A stretch of DNA of 64,000 nt from Nostoc sp. KVJ3 (GTDB taxonomy: Bacteria; Cyanobacteriota; Cyanobacteriia; Cyanobacteriales; Nostocaceae), in the NCBI RefSeq assembly GCF_026127265.1, contig NZ_WWFG01000001.1, positions 3,895,501 through 3,959,500 of the forward strand. The letters run 5' to 3'. This document shows positions 24,590 through 32,517 of the stretch, piece after piece (position 1 is the first letter of the stretch; every line of letters begins with the position of its first letter). Made by a program: the position numbers and the translations under genes. The notes under the pieces were generated by a model that did no database searches, was not told the DNA's origin, and was given only the letters and a program-made list of their open reading frames with translations.

Positions 24590-25309
24590 ATGGCTTCTGG
24601 TTTAAAATCTTCGACACTGGAACTCTTAAAGCGCTTTAACCGAGCGTTTCCCCAGTTTTATGAGCAATTCGTCAGCAGTGAGATTCAACTGCAAAATTTA
24701 CGGTTAGCCTACCGTCTTTATAAAACTAGACGCGCTGTTATTGAACTGAAACCGGAAGGTAGCAAAAGTGCTTTACATTTTGCTTACCGCAACCAGTCTT
24801 TTCTCCTCAGCGATATTTTTGGTGTACTAGCAGCTTATGGGTTGACTATTCACGGTCTGAGTCTATATGGTCAGATCCGTCCGCCGATGTTAGTTTTTAT
24901 CAAACTGTTGGTATCTCGTGGTAGTAAAGCCTTGACCGAGAAAACCGCAGAAAATGTCTGTCGTGCCATTCGTGAGGCTTTAGGAGGTCGGTTTGAGGTA
25001 GAAGAGATGCTGGCAGTAGAATTCAATCTTGATACTGGCTTAGAGCAGGTACAAACTGAATTCTATGTCGATCCGGTCTTTCATCTCCCTGCCTTAGTGA
25101 TTGAAGCCGATAATCAACCAGGATTATTCTACAAAGTGATGTATGCCATCTGGCAAGAAGACCTGCTGGTAGTCAATGCCAATTTATTGGTTTGGCGTGG
25201 ACGTACACGGCTAATTCTCTACTTGTTGGGGCCGAATGAAAGCCTTATTCCTGAATATCTCGGTCATAAAATTGCTGAAGGGGTGCGACAGAGATTGCTA
25301 GGGAAATAA
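24590..25309 (+). CDS. Conserved cyanobacterial protein with two ACT-like domains
   Basis: In the 239-residue protein, two segments have the ACT-domain pattern: residues 60-130 (SALHFAYRNQSFLLSDIFGVLAAYGLTIHGLSLYG) and residues 160-239 (ALVIEADNQPGLFYKVMYAIWQEDLLVVNANLLVWRGRTRLILYLL). The D-x-x-G-L-x-x-x-(I/V) glycine motif is clear in the second. The arrangement resembles the C-terminal ACT pair of GlnD-type uridylyltransferases, but no nucleotidyltransferase or HD domain is present. A small-molecule (amino acid) sensing role is inferred. A hydrolase gene follows 133 bases downstream on the same strand. Confidence 0.75.
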   Translation: MASGLKSSTLELLKRFNRAFPQFYEQFVSSEIQLQNLRLAYRLYKTRRAVIELKPEGSKSALHFAYRNQSFLLSDIFGVLAAYGLTIHGLSLYGQIRPPMLVFIKLLVSRGSKALTEKTAENVCRAIREALGGRFEVEEMLAVEFNLDTGLEQVQTEFYVDPVFHLPALVIEADNQPGLFYKVMYAIWQEDLLVVNANLLVWRGRTRLILYLLGPNESLIPEYLGHKIAEGVRQRLLGK

Positions 25310-25354
25310 AAAAGTGAGGAGTTATCAGTTAAAAATTAACAATTCCTAACTCCT

Positions 25355-25382
25355 GTAGAGACACGATTCATCGCGTCTCTAC
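25355..25382. repeat. Short palindromic dispersed repeat
   Basis: Arms GTAGAGACACGA (25355-25366) and TCGCGTCTCTAC (25371-25382) pair with one mismatch around a four-base loop. This GTAGAGACGCGA family is widespread in Nostoc intergenic DNA. It may also end transcription of the ACT-domain gene. Confidence 0.6.
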
Positions 25383-25442
25383 TCCTAACTCTCTTTCGAT
25401 TCCGTATTTAGTCGCACCCACCCTTGGGGGTACGATATAAAT

Positions 25443-26354
25443 ATGGCAACTATTGAAATCTTGGGCGTTCCACACGCATACGAGCTAACGGCTCCCACTT
25501 CCTGCCCCCACGCTTTAGTATTTATCCACGGTTGGCTCAATAGCCGTGGGTATTGGCAACCTGTGATTTCCCGCCTATCAGATGATTTGCAGTGCCTTTC
25601 CTATGATTTGCGGGGTTTTGGTGAATCGCAGTCCCAGATAAAAACTGATTTTAGTGGGGCCCAAACTTCTCTGAGTCTGATGCCTATTTTCAGTAGTGGG
25701 CTTGGCTCACCAATCAATTCTCTTTATACTCCTGTTGCCTATGCTCAGGATTTAGCCACTCTCTTAAAACAGCTGAACATTACCAGTGCTTGGCTAATTG
25801 GTCACTCCTTGGGAGGGACGATCGCTCTCTGGGGAGCAGATCAAATGCCTGAGTGTGTTAAGGGAGTTATCTGTATCAACGCTGGCGGTGGTATTTACCT
25901 CAAAGAAGCCTTTGAGCAGTTTCGCTCGGCGGGTCAGAAATTTTTGCAAGTCCGCCCGCGTTGGCTCTCCCAAGTGCCTTTAATTGATTTGCTGTTTACT
26001 AGAGCCAGTGTAGTTCGTCCTTTAGACCGCCATTGGGCACGTCAGAGGCTGATTGATTTCGTTGTGGCTGACCCAGAAGCAGCGTTAGGAACTCTGTTAG
26101 ATTCTACAACTGAGGAAGAAATCAATCGTTTACCTGAGCTAGTATCCCAACTGAAGCAGCCGGTTTATTTTTTGGCTGGTGCTGAGGATAAGGTTATGGA
26201 ACCCAAGTATGTACGGCATTTAGCTAGCTTTCACAGACTGTTCCAATATTGTGGTGACAATGTTCTGGAAATTCCTAATTGCGGACATTTGGCTATGTTG
26301 GAACAGCCGGATGAAGTGGCCGATCGCATTCGGTCGATAGTCATTAGTCATTAA
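25443..26354 (+). CDS. Alpha/beta-hydrolase fold protein
   Basis: The 303-residue hydrolase has a complete triad: nucleophile Ser122 in LIGHSLGGTIALWG, Asp249 in AGAEDKVMEP and His282 in NCGHLAMLEQP. The oxyanion region is VFIHGWLNSRGYW. A cap domain occupies residues 150-235. There is an insertion of about 20 residues before the nucleophile (SGAQTSLSLMPIFSSGLGSP). It has no signal peptide, so it is cytoplasmic. The substrate cannot be told; esterase, thioesterase and C-C hydrolase members all look like this. Confidence 0.85.
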   Translation: MATIEILGVPHAYELTAPTSCPHALVFIHGWLNSRGYWQPVISRLSDDLQCLSYDLRGFGESQSQIKTDFSGAQTSLSLMPIFSSGLGSPINSLYTPVAYAQDLATLLKQLNITSAWLIGHSLGGTIALWGADQMPECVKGVICINAGGGIYLKEAFEQFRSAGQKFLQVRPRWLSQVPLIDLLFTRASVVRPLDRHWARQRLIDFVVADPEAALGTLLDSTTEEEINRLPELVSQLKQPVYFLAGAEDKVMEPKYVRHLASFHRLFQYCGDNVLEIPNCGHLAMLEQPDEVADRIRSIVISH

Positions 26355-26409
26355 TTATTGGGTGTGTGGCATTGGGCATTGGTGGTTAAAAATGACTAAT
26401 GACAAATGA

Positions 26410-27459
26410 CTACTCAACGGGGTAATACAACTTCATCACCTGGGTTAGGGCTAACCTAGACTCAACGCCTAGGGTGAGAGGCGATGTATGACCACGGGAT
26501 AGATGATCGGCGGCGGCACAGCCGATCATGGCGGCGTTATCGGTACAGAATTTTAAAGGGGGGAATAGGACGCGGAGGTGATGTTGAAGGGCGGCGGCTT
26601 GAAGGTTTTTTCTTAATCCGCTATTGGCTGCTACACCGCCACCAATGGCAATTGTGTCTAGACCATAGTCTAAGGCACAGGCGATCGCTCTTTTGGTTAG
26701 CGATCGCGCTACGGTTTCCTGAAAGCTAGCCGCTACATCTGCCACTGGAACTTGTCCACCATCTTTCTCTAATTGCTGCACTAAACGCAATACAGACGTT
26801 TTTAACCCACTAAAACTTGCATCATAACGATGAAACCCGCCGCCAGGTAAAGAAACTTTTCCTTCTGGTAAGGCAAAGGCTTGGGGATTTCCCTGTTGTG
26901 CCAACTTGTCAATTACTGGCCCACCGGGATAACCCAACTTTAACAATCGCGCCACTTTATCAAAGGCTTCACCCGCAGCATCATCACGGGTTTGTCCTAG
27001 TGTTTCGTAGTTACCACAATCTTTGACGAAAATCAAGCTTGTATGTCCGCCAGAAACTAATAAACTCAAGAAAGGGGGATTTAAAGTTGATTCGCTCAAG
27101 TAAGTTGCGTAAATGTGACCTTCGAGGTGATGAACTCCCAAAAATGGCTTGTTGTGTACCATCGCTAGGGTTTTGGCAGCAGTTAACCCTACTAACAGCG
27201 CTCCTACGAGTCCAGGGGCACAAGTGGCGGCAATTGCGTCAATTTGTGCCCAGTCTAACTGGGCTTCCTCTAGGGCTTGGGCGATCGCAACATTTATCGT
27301 TTCCAAGTGCTGGCGAGACGCTACTTCCGGCACTACCCCGCCATACTGTTGATGAACTGGAATTTGCGAGGCGACGATACTACTGCAAACTTTACGATTG
27401 TTAACAATTGCGACGGCAGTTTCATCACAGCTGGTTTCTATTGCTAAAACGGTTGTCAT
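26410..27459 (-). CDS. tsaD: tRNA N6-adenosine threonylcarbamoyltransferase
   Basis: TsaD transfers the threonylcarbamoyl group from the TsaC product to A37 of ANN-decoding tRNAs. The 349-residue protein has the ASKHA ATPase fold: VLAIETSCDETAVAIV, GGVVPEVASRQHLE, the metal-binding H-x-x-x-H at His111 and His115 (HHLEGH), SGGHTSLIFV, DDAAGEAFDKVARLLKLGYPGGP and AIGGGVAANSGLR. ATG at 27459 is chosen because the longer frame reads through an STRR tract. TsaB and TsaE are not in this window. Confidence 0.94.
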   Translation of the reverse strand: MTTVLAIETSCDETAVAIVNNRKVCSSIVASQIPVHQQYGGVVPEVASRQHLETINVAIAQALEEAQLDWAQIDAIAATCAPGLVGALLVGLTAAKTLAMVHNKPFLGVHHLEGHIYATYLSESTLNPPFLSLLVSGGHTSLIFVKDCGNYETLGQTRDDAAGEAFDKVARLLKLGYPGGPVIDKLAQQGNPQAFALPEGKVSLPGGGFHRYDASFSGLKTSVLRLVQQLEKDGGQVPVADVAASFQETVARSLTKRAIACALDYGLDTIAIGGGVAANSGLRKNLQAAALQHHLRVLFPPLKFCTDNAAMIGCAAADHLSRGHTSPLTLGVESRLALTQVMKLYYPVE

Positions 27460-27462
27460 TGA

Positions 27463-27590
27463 GGGTAGGGAGTAGGGAGTAGGGAATGGAGAGTAAGGAG
27501 TGGAGAGTTGGGAGTTTTGAATCGCACAGACAAAACTTTGCTTGTTTACTACCCTAATACAACAATTCTGATACTCCCAACTCCCGGCTC
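27463..27590. repeat. STRR-like tract upstream of tsaD
   Basis: From 27463 to 27515 the heptamer GTAGGGA/GGGAGTA and variants (GGAGAGT) are repeated. A complementary block (CCCAACTCCC, CGGCTCCCC) lies at 27576-27590, so a transcript could fold back on itself. The tract lies between divergently transcribed tsaD and psaF. Confidence 0.7.
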
Positions 27591-27768
27591 CCCATTTCCG
27601 ACTCCCCACATCATTTTGGTTGAGAAGCTTTAACTTTTATTTACTTAAACTTTACTCGGTTCCCACCCAAGAGTATGATGACTTCCTAGTTATGCAAAAA
27701 AACAATTGTACAAGCCGCTTCGTTTTGTACAAAGAACTTCTTGTTTTGTAATAAAAGGAAACAACTCT

Positions 27769-28262
27769 ATGCGACGATTGTTTGCTTTGATGTTAGCGAT
27801 TTGTCTTTGGTTCAACTTTGCCTCCCAGCAAAAGCTTTAGGGGCTAATTTGACACCGTGTAAGGACAATCCCGCTTTTCAACAGCTAGCAGCTAATGCCC
27901 GTAATACGACCGCCGATCCCGAATCTGGGAAAAAGCGGTTTGAGCGTTATTCTCAGGCGCTATGCGGCCCTGAAGGATACCCTCACTTGATTGTTGATAG
28001 TCGTCTAGATCATGCTGGTGACTTTTTGATCCCCAGCATCCTATTCCTATATATTGCTGGTTGGATTGGTTGGGTAGGTCGTGCCTATCTGCAAGCAATC
28101 AAAAAGGAATCTGACACTGAACTAAAAGAAATCCAAATCGATCTTGGTTTGGCACTACCCATAATCGCTACAGGTTTTGCTTGGCCAGCAGCAGCAGTCC
28201 AAGAATTACTCTCTGGCAAATTAGCAGCCAAGGATTCCGAAATCCCTATTTCTCCACGCTAA
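27769..28262 (+). CDS. psaF: Photosystem I reaction centre subunit III (PsaF), with apparent single-base frameshift
   Basis: PsaF is a lumen-exposed PSI subunit with one membrane helix. The mature part is intact: ALGANLTPCKDNPAF, RYSQALCGPEGYPHLIVD, the two conserved lumenal cysteines, FLIPSILFLYIAGWIGWVGRAYL and GFAWPAAAVQELLSG. The signal peptide starts at ATG 27769 behind AAAGGAAA and reads MRRLFALMLAICLWFNFA, but that frame then hits TAG at 27838. The mature protein is in the frame one base earlier, so one base appears missing near 27818-27826 (TTTGCCTCCCAGC). A TTG at 27741 opens the mature frame but gives no plausible signal peptide. It could be a sequencing error or a real mutation. 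Confidence 0.85.
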
Positions 28263-28301
28263 ATCAAGTTAACTAATTCATTTGTTTTGGAGACTAAATT
28301 C

Positions 28302-28451
28302 ATGGCAGACAAAGGCGATCAATCAGCTTATTTGATTAAATTTATTTCCACAGCGCCTGTGGCAGCTACCATCTGGTTGACAATCACAGCCGGTATCTTG
28401 ATTGAATTCAACCGCTTTTTCCCCGATTTACTTTTCCACCCACTGCCATAA
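28302..28451 (+). CDS. psaJ: Photosystem I reaction centre subunit IX (PsaJ)
   Basis: This 49-residue single-helix PSI subunit sits next to PsaF in the complex and usually follows it in the genome. The sequence MADKGDQSAYLIKFISTAPV, then ATIWLTITAGILIEFNRFFPDLLFHPLP, matches the family in length and in the terminal FNRFFPD-LFHP block. A TTGGAGA element lies upstream of the ATG. It is 39 bases downstream of psaF and surely co-transcribed. The gene is too short for common length cut-offs and is easily missed. Confidence 0.94.
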   Translation: MADKGDQSAYLIKFISTAPVAATIWLTITAGILIEFNRFFPDLLFHPLP

Positions 28452-28844
28452 GTGGAAAATGGGATTTAGCACAGTTGAATCTCTTGTGTTTTTCCTAAAA
28501 TTATGTAGTTGATATATTCAGCTTAGTTAAGCAGAATTATCACGGAATTTTAGATTTTAAATTTTGGATTTTGGATTTAAGATTCAAAATCCAAAATTTA
28601 ATATTAATTGACTCTCCCCTGACTTTAGATGTGAGCGCAATCTAAAATCCAAAATTAATTCACCAAAATAGGCAGCACAAAGAGTTTTTTGAAACTCGCG
28701 ATCCTGTTTAAAGATCGCGAGTTTCACAGTTTTAAAACTAGCTAAATTAATTTTTCTAAACTTCTTAGCCAAAAGACATCTTTAGCTACAATTATTATTA
28801 ATATAAAAATGCCACCATTTTAAATTTAGAGGCGAACATAAAAT
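28452..28844. other. Spacer between psaJ and psaL with repeat and hairpin
   Basis: No gene is supported. Positions 28545-28660 consist of alternating ATTTTGGATTT and AATCCAAAATT blocks that can form a long AT-rich stem. A perfect palindrome follows at 28691-28725. psaL probably has its own promoter after 28740 or is expressed by read-through. Confidence 0.5.
28691..28725. terminator. Perfect 13-base stem-loop between psaJ and psaL
   Basis: Arms GAAACTCGCGATC (28691-28703) and GATCGCGAGTTTC (28713-28725) with a nine-base loop CTGTTTAAA pair perfectly. The stem is stable and GC-containing in AT-rich DNA. It could terminate or attenuate psaFJ transcripts, or protect the 3' end. No long T run follows, so intrinsic termination is uncertain. 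Confidence 0.5.
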
Positions 28845-29366
28845 ATGGCACAAGCTGTAGATGCATCAAAGAATCTCCCCAGCGATCCCAGAAATCGGGA
28901 AGTTGTTTTCCCTGCATTCCGCGATCCACAACTGGGAAACCTTGAAACCCCGGTTAATGCTTCTCCCTTGAGCAAGTGGTTCATTAATAACTTACCTGCC
29001 TATCGCCCAGGTTTGTCTCCTGCCAGACGCGGTTTAGAAGTTGGCCAGGCTCATGGTTACTTGCTATTTGGCCCCTTCGCCAAATTAGGCCCACTGCGGG
29101 ATACAGCTAACGCTAACTTGGCTGGATTACTGGGAGCGATCGGCTTAGTTGTTTTGCTCACTGCTTGTCTATCCTTGTATTCCAATAGCAATCCATCTAA
29201 AGCCCTTCCTAGCGTTACCGTACCTAACCCTCCGGTAGATGCTTTTAACTCTAAAGAAAGCTGGAACAACTTTGCCAGTTCTTTCTTGATTGGTGGTATT
29301 GGTGGTGCAGTAGTTGCTTACTTTTTGACTAGCAACCTGGGACTAATTCAAGGTTTATTTGGTTAA
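28845..29366 (+). CDS. psaL: Photosystem I reaction centre subunit XI (PsaL)
   Basis: PsaL has three membrane helices and forms the trimer or tetramer contact of PSI; Nostoc-type PSI is often tetrameric. The 173-residue sequence has the N-terminal PRNREVVFPAFRDPQLGNLETPVNAS, the chlorophyll-binding region PLSKWFINNLPAYRPGLSPARRGLEVGQAHGYLLFGPF, a GLLGAIGLVVLLTACLSLY helix and a C-terminal SFLIGGIGGAVVAYFLTS helix. Length and order are normal. A hairpin-forming repeat separates it from the converging gmk. Confidence 0.95.
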   Translation: MAQAVDASKNLPSDPRNREVVFPAFRDPQLGNLETPVNASPLSKWFINNLPAYRPGLSPARRGLEVGQAHGYLLFGPFAKLGPLRDTANANLAGLLGAIGLVVLLTACLSLYSNSNPSKALPSVTVPNPPVDAFNSKESWNNFASSFLIGGIGGAVVAYFLTSNLGLIQGLFG

Positions 29367-29371
29367 TTTAG

Positions 29372-29440
29372 AAATTAAGAGTTAGGAGTTAGGAGTGAGG
29401 AATTAAAATTCTTAACTTCTAACTCTTAACTCTTAATTTT
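29372..29440. terminator. Bidirectional hairpin between psaL and gmk
   Basis: AAATTAAGAGTTAGGAGTTAGG at the left pairs with CTAACTCTTAACTCTTAATTTT at the right, giving a long imperfect stem built from GTTAGGA-type heptamers. It lies directly between two converging stop codons and ends in T-rich DNA on both strands. A bidirectional terminator is the simplest reading. Confidence 0.6.
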
Positions 29441-29444
29441 CAAC

Positions 29445-30044
29445 TTATTTAAACAAAACCGTTTCAATTTCATTTAAAGCAGTTTCAAAATCGTCGTTAA
29501 CGATTTGAATATCAAATTCATTTGCGGCTTGAATTTCTTCTTGGGCGCGGAGTAGACGACGAGCGATCGCTTCTTCAGAGTCTTGGGCGCGAGAGCGTAT
29601 CCGTTTCTCCAATTCATCAAAAGAAGGCGGTAAAATAAAAATGCTGAGGGCGCTGGGGAAGGAAGCACGAATTTGTCTTGCGCCTTCTAGTTCAATTTCT
29701 AGCACTACCAACTTGCCAGAATGAATTTGGTTAAGTACAGCTTCGCGGGGAGTGCCGTAATAGTTACCAGCAAATTCTGCCCATTCTAAAAATTCACCTT
29801 CAGCGAGTACCTGCTCAAACTTAGTACGGCTGATAAAGTAATAATTTTTGCCATCAATTTCTCCTGGGCGGGGAGAACGAGTCGTTGCGGATACAGAAAA
29901 ATAAAGTTCTGGATGACGTTGTAGGAGCGATCGCATTAAAGTGCCTTTACCAACCCCACTAGGGCCAGTTAAAACAATCAACCTGCCTAAATGCAAACAT
30001 TCTTCGGTAGTAGCACTACTCTGGATAGGTAAAACTGGCATCAT
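29445..30044 (-). CDS. gmk: Guanylate kinase
   Basis: This enzyme phosphorylates GMP/dGMP to GDP/dGDP with ATP. The 199-residue protein has the P-loop GPSGVGKGT (residues 27-35), the GMP-binding SATTRSPRPGEIDGKNYYFI region, FLEWAEFAGNYYGTPR, VVLEIELEGARQIR and the lid with RSRAQDSEEAIARRL. The normal family length is about 200. The pairing with the upstream RemA-family gene on the same strand is conserved in many bacteria. Confidence 0.94.
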   Translation of the reverse strand: MMPVLPIQSSATTEECLHLGRLIVLTGPSGVGKGTLMRSLLQRHPELYFSVSATTRSPRPGEIDGKNYYFISRTKFEQVLAEGEFLEWAEFAGNYYGTPREAVLNQIHSGKLVVLEIELEGARQIRASFPSALSIFILPPSFDELEKRIRSRAQDSEEAIARRLLRAQEEIQAANEFDIQIVNDDFETALNEIETVLFK

Positions 30045-30267
30045 CCCCTCAACCTATGAATCAATCAATTAAGATATTATTCATTAGTCTTGTGTTCCTG
30101 AGCAAGTCCACTCGTGACTAAAGAATTTGTAGCAAGGGTTACAGAAAAATTTATCTAATTCAGATCGTATTGCCGATACGGTACAAAGAGGAGTAGGAAT
30201 AATCTACTGTTAGGAATAAGAATTAAATAACATACAGTTTATGTCCCTGGCTTACCTCACCCTCAAT

Positions 30268-30290
30268 CCCTCTCCTTATAAAGGAGAGGG
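30268..30290. repeat. Palindrome between remA-type gene and gmk
   Basis: CCCTCTCCTT (30268-30277), loop ATA, AAGGAGAGGG (30281-30290). This hairpin within the 297-base spacer belongs to a common dispersed type (also seen in variant form at 38400-38422). It may limit read-through from the upstream gene into gmk. Confidence 0.55.
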
Positions 30291-30341
30291 AAGCTAGAGA
30301 CAAGATGAAGTTTTGCATTTTATTTAATCCACGTTCCTTAG

Positions 30342-30608
30342 TCAATTATCTACAGTTTGATGATCGCGGGAAATTACAAAGCGATTTGCTACCGTTTCCG
30401 GCTGAATTGCCGACAGAATTACGTGGCTGGAATCGGTGATAATTACAGCCCTAGTCCGACGGCCATAAGTTGCATCAATAAGTTGACCTCTGTCCCGTGC
30501 ATCCGTAATAATCCGCTTAATCGGGGCAGACTCTGGACTAACAATGGCAACTACTCGGTTAGCAGACACAATGTTACCAAAGCCGATGTTGATTAATTGA
30601 ATCTCCAT
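30342..30608 (-). CDS. RemA/DUF370-family regulator
   Basis: This 88-residue protein closely fits the RemA family: IQLINIGFGNIVSANRVVAIVSPESAPIKRIITDARDRGQLIDATYGRRTRAVIITDS. In Bacillus, RemA is a DNA-binding protein that oligomerises into rings and activates matrix genes; the cyanobacterial role is not established. The gene lies 297 bases upstream of gmk on the same strand, the arrangement seen widely. The C-terminal HVILSAIQPETVANRF is conserved. Confidence 0.88.
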   Translation of the reverse strand: MEIQLINIGFGNIVSANRVVAIVSPESAPIKRIITDARDRGQLIDATYGRRTRAVIITDSSHVILSAIQPETVANRFVISRDHQTVDN

Positions 30609-31057
30609 AAAAAACTCATGCCAAAGGCGGTTTGAGAAGCTTGAAATAAACTTATTTCTATGTTATCGCCAAAAAACGGGAGTTACAACGCTTAAATTCA
30701 AGCCAGCCTTCGTTTTTAAATAATCTCTGCTTTTTTTTCGCTGTTTATTGGCTAAACTTCCAGAAAATCTTCCTAAAGGCATAGGCGCAATTTCACTGAT
30801 ACCAGCTATTTGGATGATGTACATTTATTTTGTTTTAACGCTTCGTGGAAGTCCCCATCTTCAAGGTACTCCTAAGATGGGGATTGTGAGCGGGGGATGA
30901 GGATTGCATCTTTTTGCACAGCAAAAACAAATATCAGATGGATGACGAATCCCCAAAACACACTGGCTTCTCTGCGCTTATCTCGTAACTCGTGCATAAG
31001 TCCTATAAATAATCAATTCAGTCCACTTGAGTGGACTTTCGCTATCAGTCCAGAACT
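30609..31057. other. Intergenic region rich in hairpins
   Basis: No gene is supported. A perfect hairpin lies at 30852-30883 (TCCCCATCTT / AAGATGGGGA, 12-base loop). A dispersed repeat at 31020-31066 contains the palindromes AGTCCACTTGAGTGGACT and CAGAACTTCAGTTCTG and runs into the 3' end of the next gene. Confidence 0.5.
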
Positions 31058-31768
31058 TCAGTTCTGGGCGGGATGTCGTCCCCCATTCAAAGTACGCATC
31101 CGTGGGACACTTCCCGCTTGACAATCGCGTAACCAAGCATTAACCCCTTGAGCGATCGCACCATTACTACTATCCCGTGGCGGGGATAGTGGCTGCTTTG
31201 CTGACTGGGAAGCAGTTTGAGTAAACATCATCACTAAACGCCAGCCAGTTGTAGTTTTAGTCAACAACAACCAGTGGAATTCTTGCAATTCGATCGCTTT
31301 TTTTCCTATGTACTGCCGCTCCAAGGTAGTAAAGAAAACTTGCTCAACTCCTGATGCAGAGCTTTTAGAGGCATCTGTACTATATTTTTCAAGATTTAGG
31401 GGCAGAGGAGTAAACTCAGGTCTTCCTGCCACTAGCATATAACTGAAAATATCACTACTTCTGCTGAGGCGACGGGCGCGTTGACTGGCGCGATTTGTAT
31501 AACTAGGTAAATCTTGGAGTAGCTGTATAGTTAATGTTTCTAAACTTTGCTCAGAACATAAAGACTTCACCCCGTCGTTGACATTTTCCTTTTCTGCTAG
31601 TGCAGAGGGTTTAGGAGTGGGGTTTATCGATAAGGCTGGATAAGCAAGGCTATTTGAGCCTAAAACCCAAAACCCACAAGCTAAAAGCCAACTATAATTT
31701 TTCTTCTTGAACGAAGAGGTAAGATTTTTCTTTCCTATACCCTGCTTCTTACTGACTCCTGCTTTCAT
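31058..31768 (-). CDS. Exported protein of unknown function, cyanobacterial
   Basis: The 236-residue product has a lysine-rich N-terminal region (KKQGIGKKNLTSSFKKKNYS), a hydrophobic core (WLLACGFWVLGSNSLA) and a likely cleavage site before YPALS, then a soluble domain. Recognisable stretches are LLQDLPSYTNRASQRARRLSR, FSYMLVAGRPEFTPLPL and EQVFFTTLERQY. The pattern recalls conserved cyanobacterial proteins of unknown role. ATG overlaps the pyrF stop by four bases, indicating coupling. The last few codons (HPAQN) lie inside a dispersed repeat, so the original C terminus may have been replaced. Confidence 0.72.
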   Translation of the reverse strand: MKAGVSKKQGIGKKNLTSSFKKKNYSWLLACGFWVLGSNSLAYPALSINPTPKPSALAEKENVNDGVKSLCSEQSLETLTIQLLQDLPSYTNRASQRARRLSRSSDIFSYMLVAGRPEFTPLPLNLEKYSTDASKSSASGVEQVFFTTLERQYIGKKAIELQEFHWLLLTKTTTGWRLVMMFTQTASQSAKQPLSPPRDSSNGAIAQGVNAWLRDCQAGSVPRMRTLNGGRHPAQN

Positions 31769-32496
31769 GCGATCGCAGTTAGCTCCTCAGAAATCCTCTT
31801 CCAGGCTAACCCCGGCTCAGTTGCAGTAGTAATGGGACGGCCAATCACTAGATAATCAGCACCAGCAATAATTGCTTGGGACGGAGTGAGCGATCGCTTT
31901 TGATCGCCAATATCTGCCCAAGTTGGTCGTACTCCCGGACAAACTAGTAAAAAGTCATTTCCACAAGTCTCTCGTAGCTGTGCAACCTCTTGAGGCGAAC
32001 AAACTACCCCATCCAAACCACATTCTTGAGCCAGCAGCGCCATTTCTAGAGCATATTCTGGTAATTCGAGAGGGATTTTTAAATCAAGAGCCAACTGTCT
32101 AGCAGAAATGCTCGTCAGCAGGGTAATAGCAATTAATTTTGGTGGTTGTAAACCTGCTTTTGCAGCCCCTTCATGTGCCGCCTCAATTGCGGCTTTTAGG
32201 GCATCTCTACCAGCAGTAGCATGAATTGTCAGCAAATCAACTCCGTATCTAGCTGCACTCCGACAAGCACCAGCAACGGTGTTGGGAATATCATCAAACT
32301 TTAAATCTAAGAAAATGCGCTTTTCCTTAGACTTTAGGACTTCTAGAATTTTCGGGCCAGTGCTGGTAAACAACTCTAAGCCGACTTTCCACCAAACCAC
32401 TTGCGGGAGTTGATCTATCAGAGCGATCGCGCTTTGTTCATCCGGCACATCCAAAGCCACAATAACTCGTTGTTCTGCCTGTTCACTATTCCCCAT
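31765..32496 (-). CDS. pyrF: Orotidine 5'-phosphate decarboxylase
   Basis: PyrF performs the last step of UMP synthesis. The 243-residue TIM-barrel protein has VIVALDVPDE, the catalytic DLKFDDIPNT (Asp64, Lys66, Asp69) and the C-terminal phosphate-binding block DYLVIGRPITTA; LLVCPGVRPTWADIGDQKR gives the loop over the substrate. This is the type 1 bacterial form. It lies 21 bases downstream of tyrS (same strand), separated by a short STRR-like CCCCATTCCC tract. Confidence 0.95.
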   Translation of the reverse strand: MGNSEQAEQRVIVALDVPDEQSAIALIDQLPQVVWWKVGLELFTSTGPKILEVLKSKEKRIFLDLKFDDIPNTVAGACRSAARYGVDLLTIHATAGRDALKAAIEAAHEGAAKAGLQPPKLIAITLLTSISARQLALDLKIPLELPEYALEMALLAQECGLDGVVCSPQEVAQLRETCGNDFLLVCPGVRPTWADIGDQKRSLTPSQAIIAGADYLVIGRPITTATEPGLAWKRISEELTAIA

Positions 32497-32517
32497 TCCC
32501 TACTCCCCACTCCCCAT

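Noticed and set aside
27741..28262. TTG at 27741 as the real psaF start
   Set aside because: It gives no credible signal peptide, has no ribosome-binding site, and ignores the well-placed ATG at 27769 with a perfect PsaF signal sequence in the other frame.
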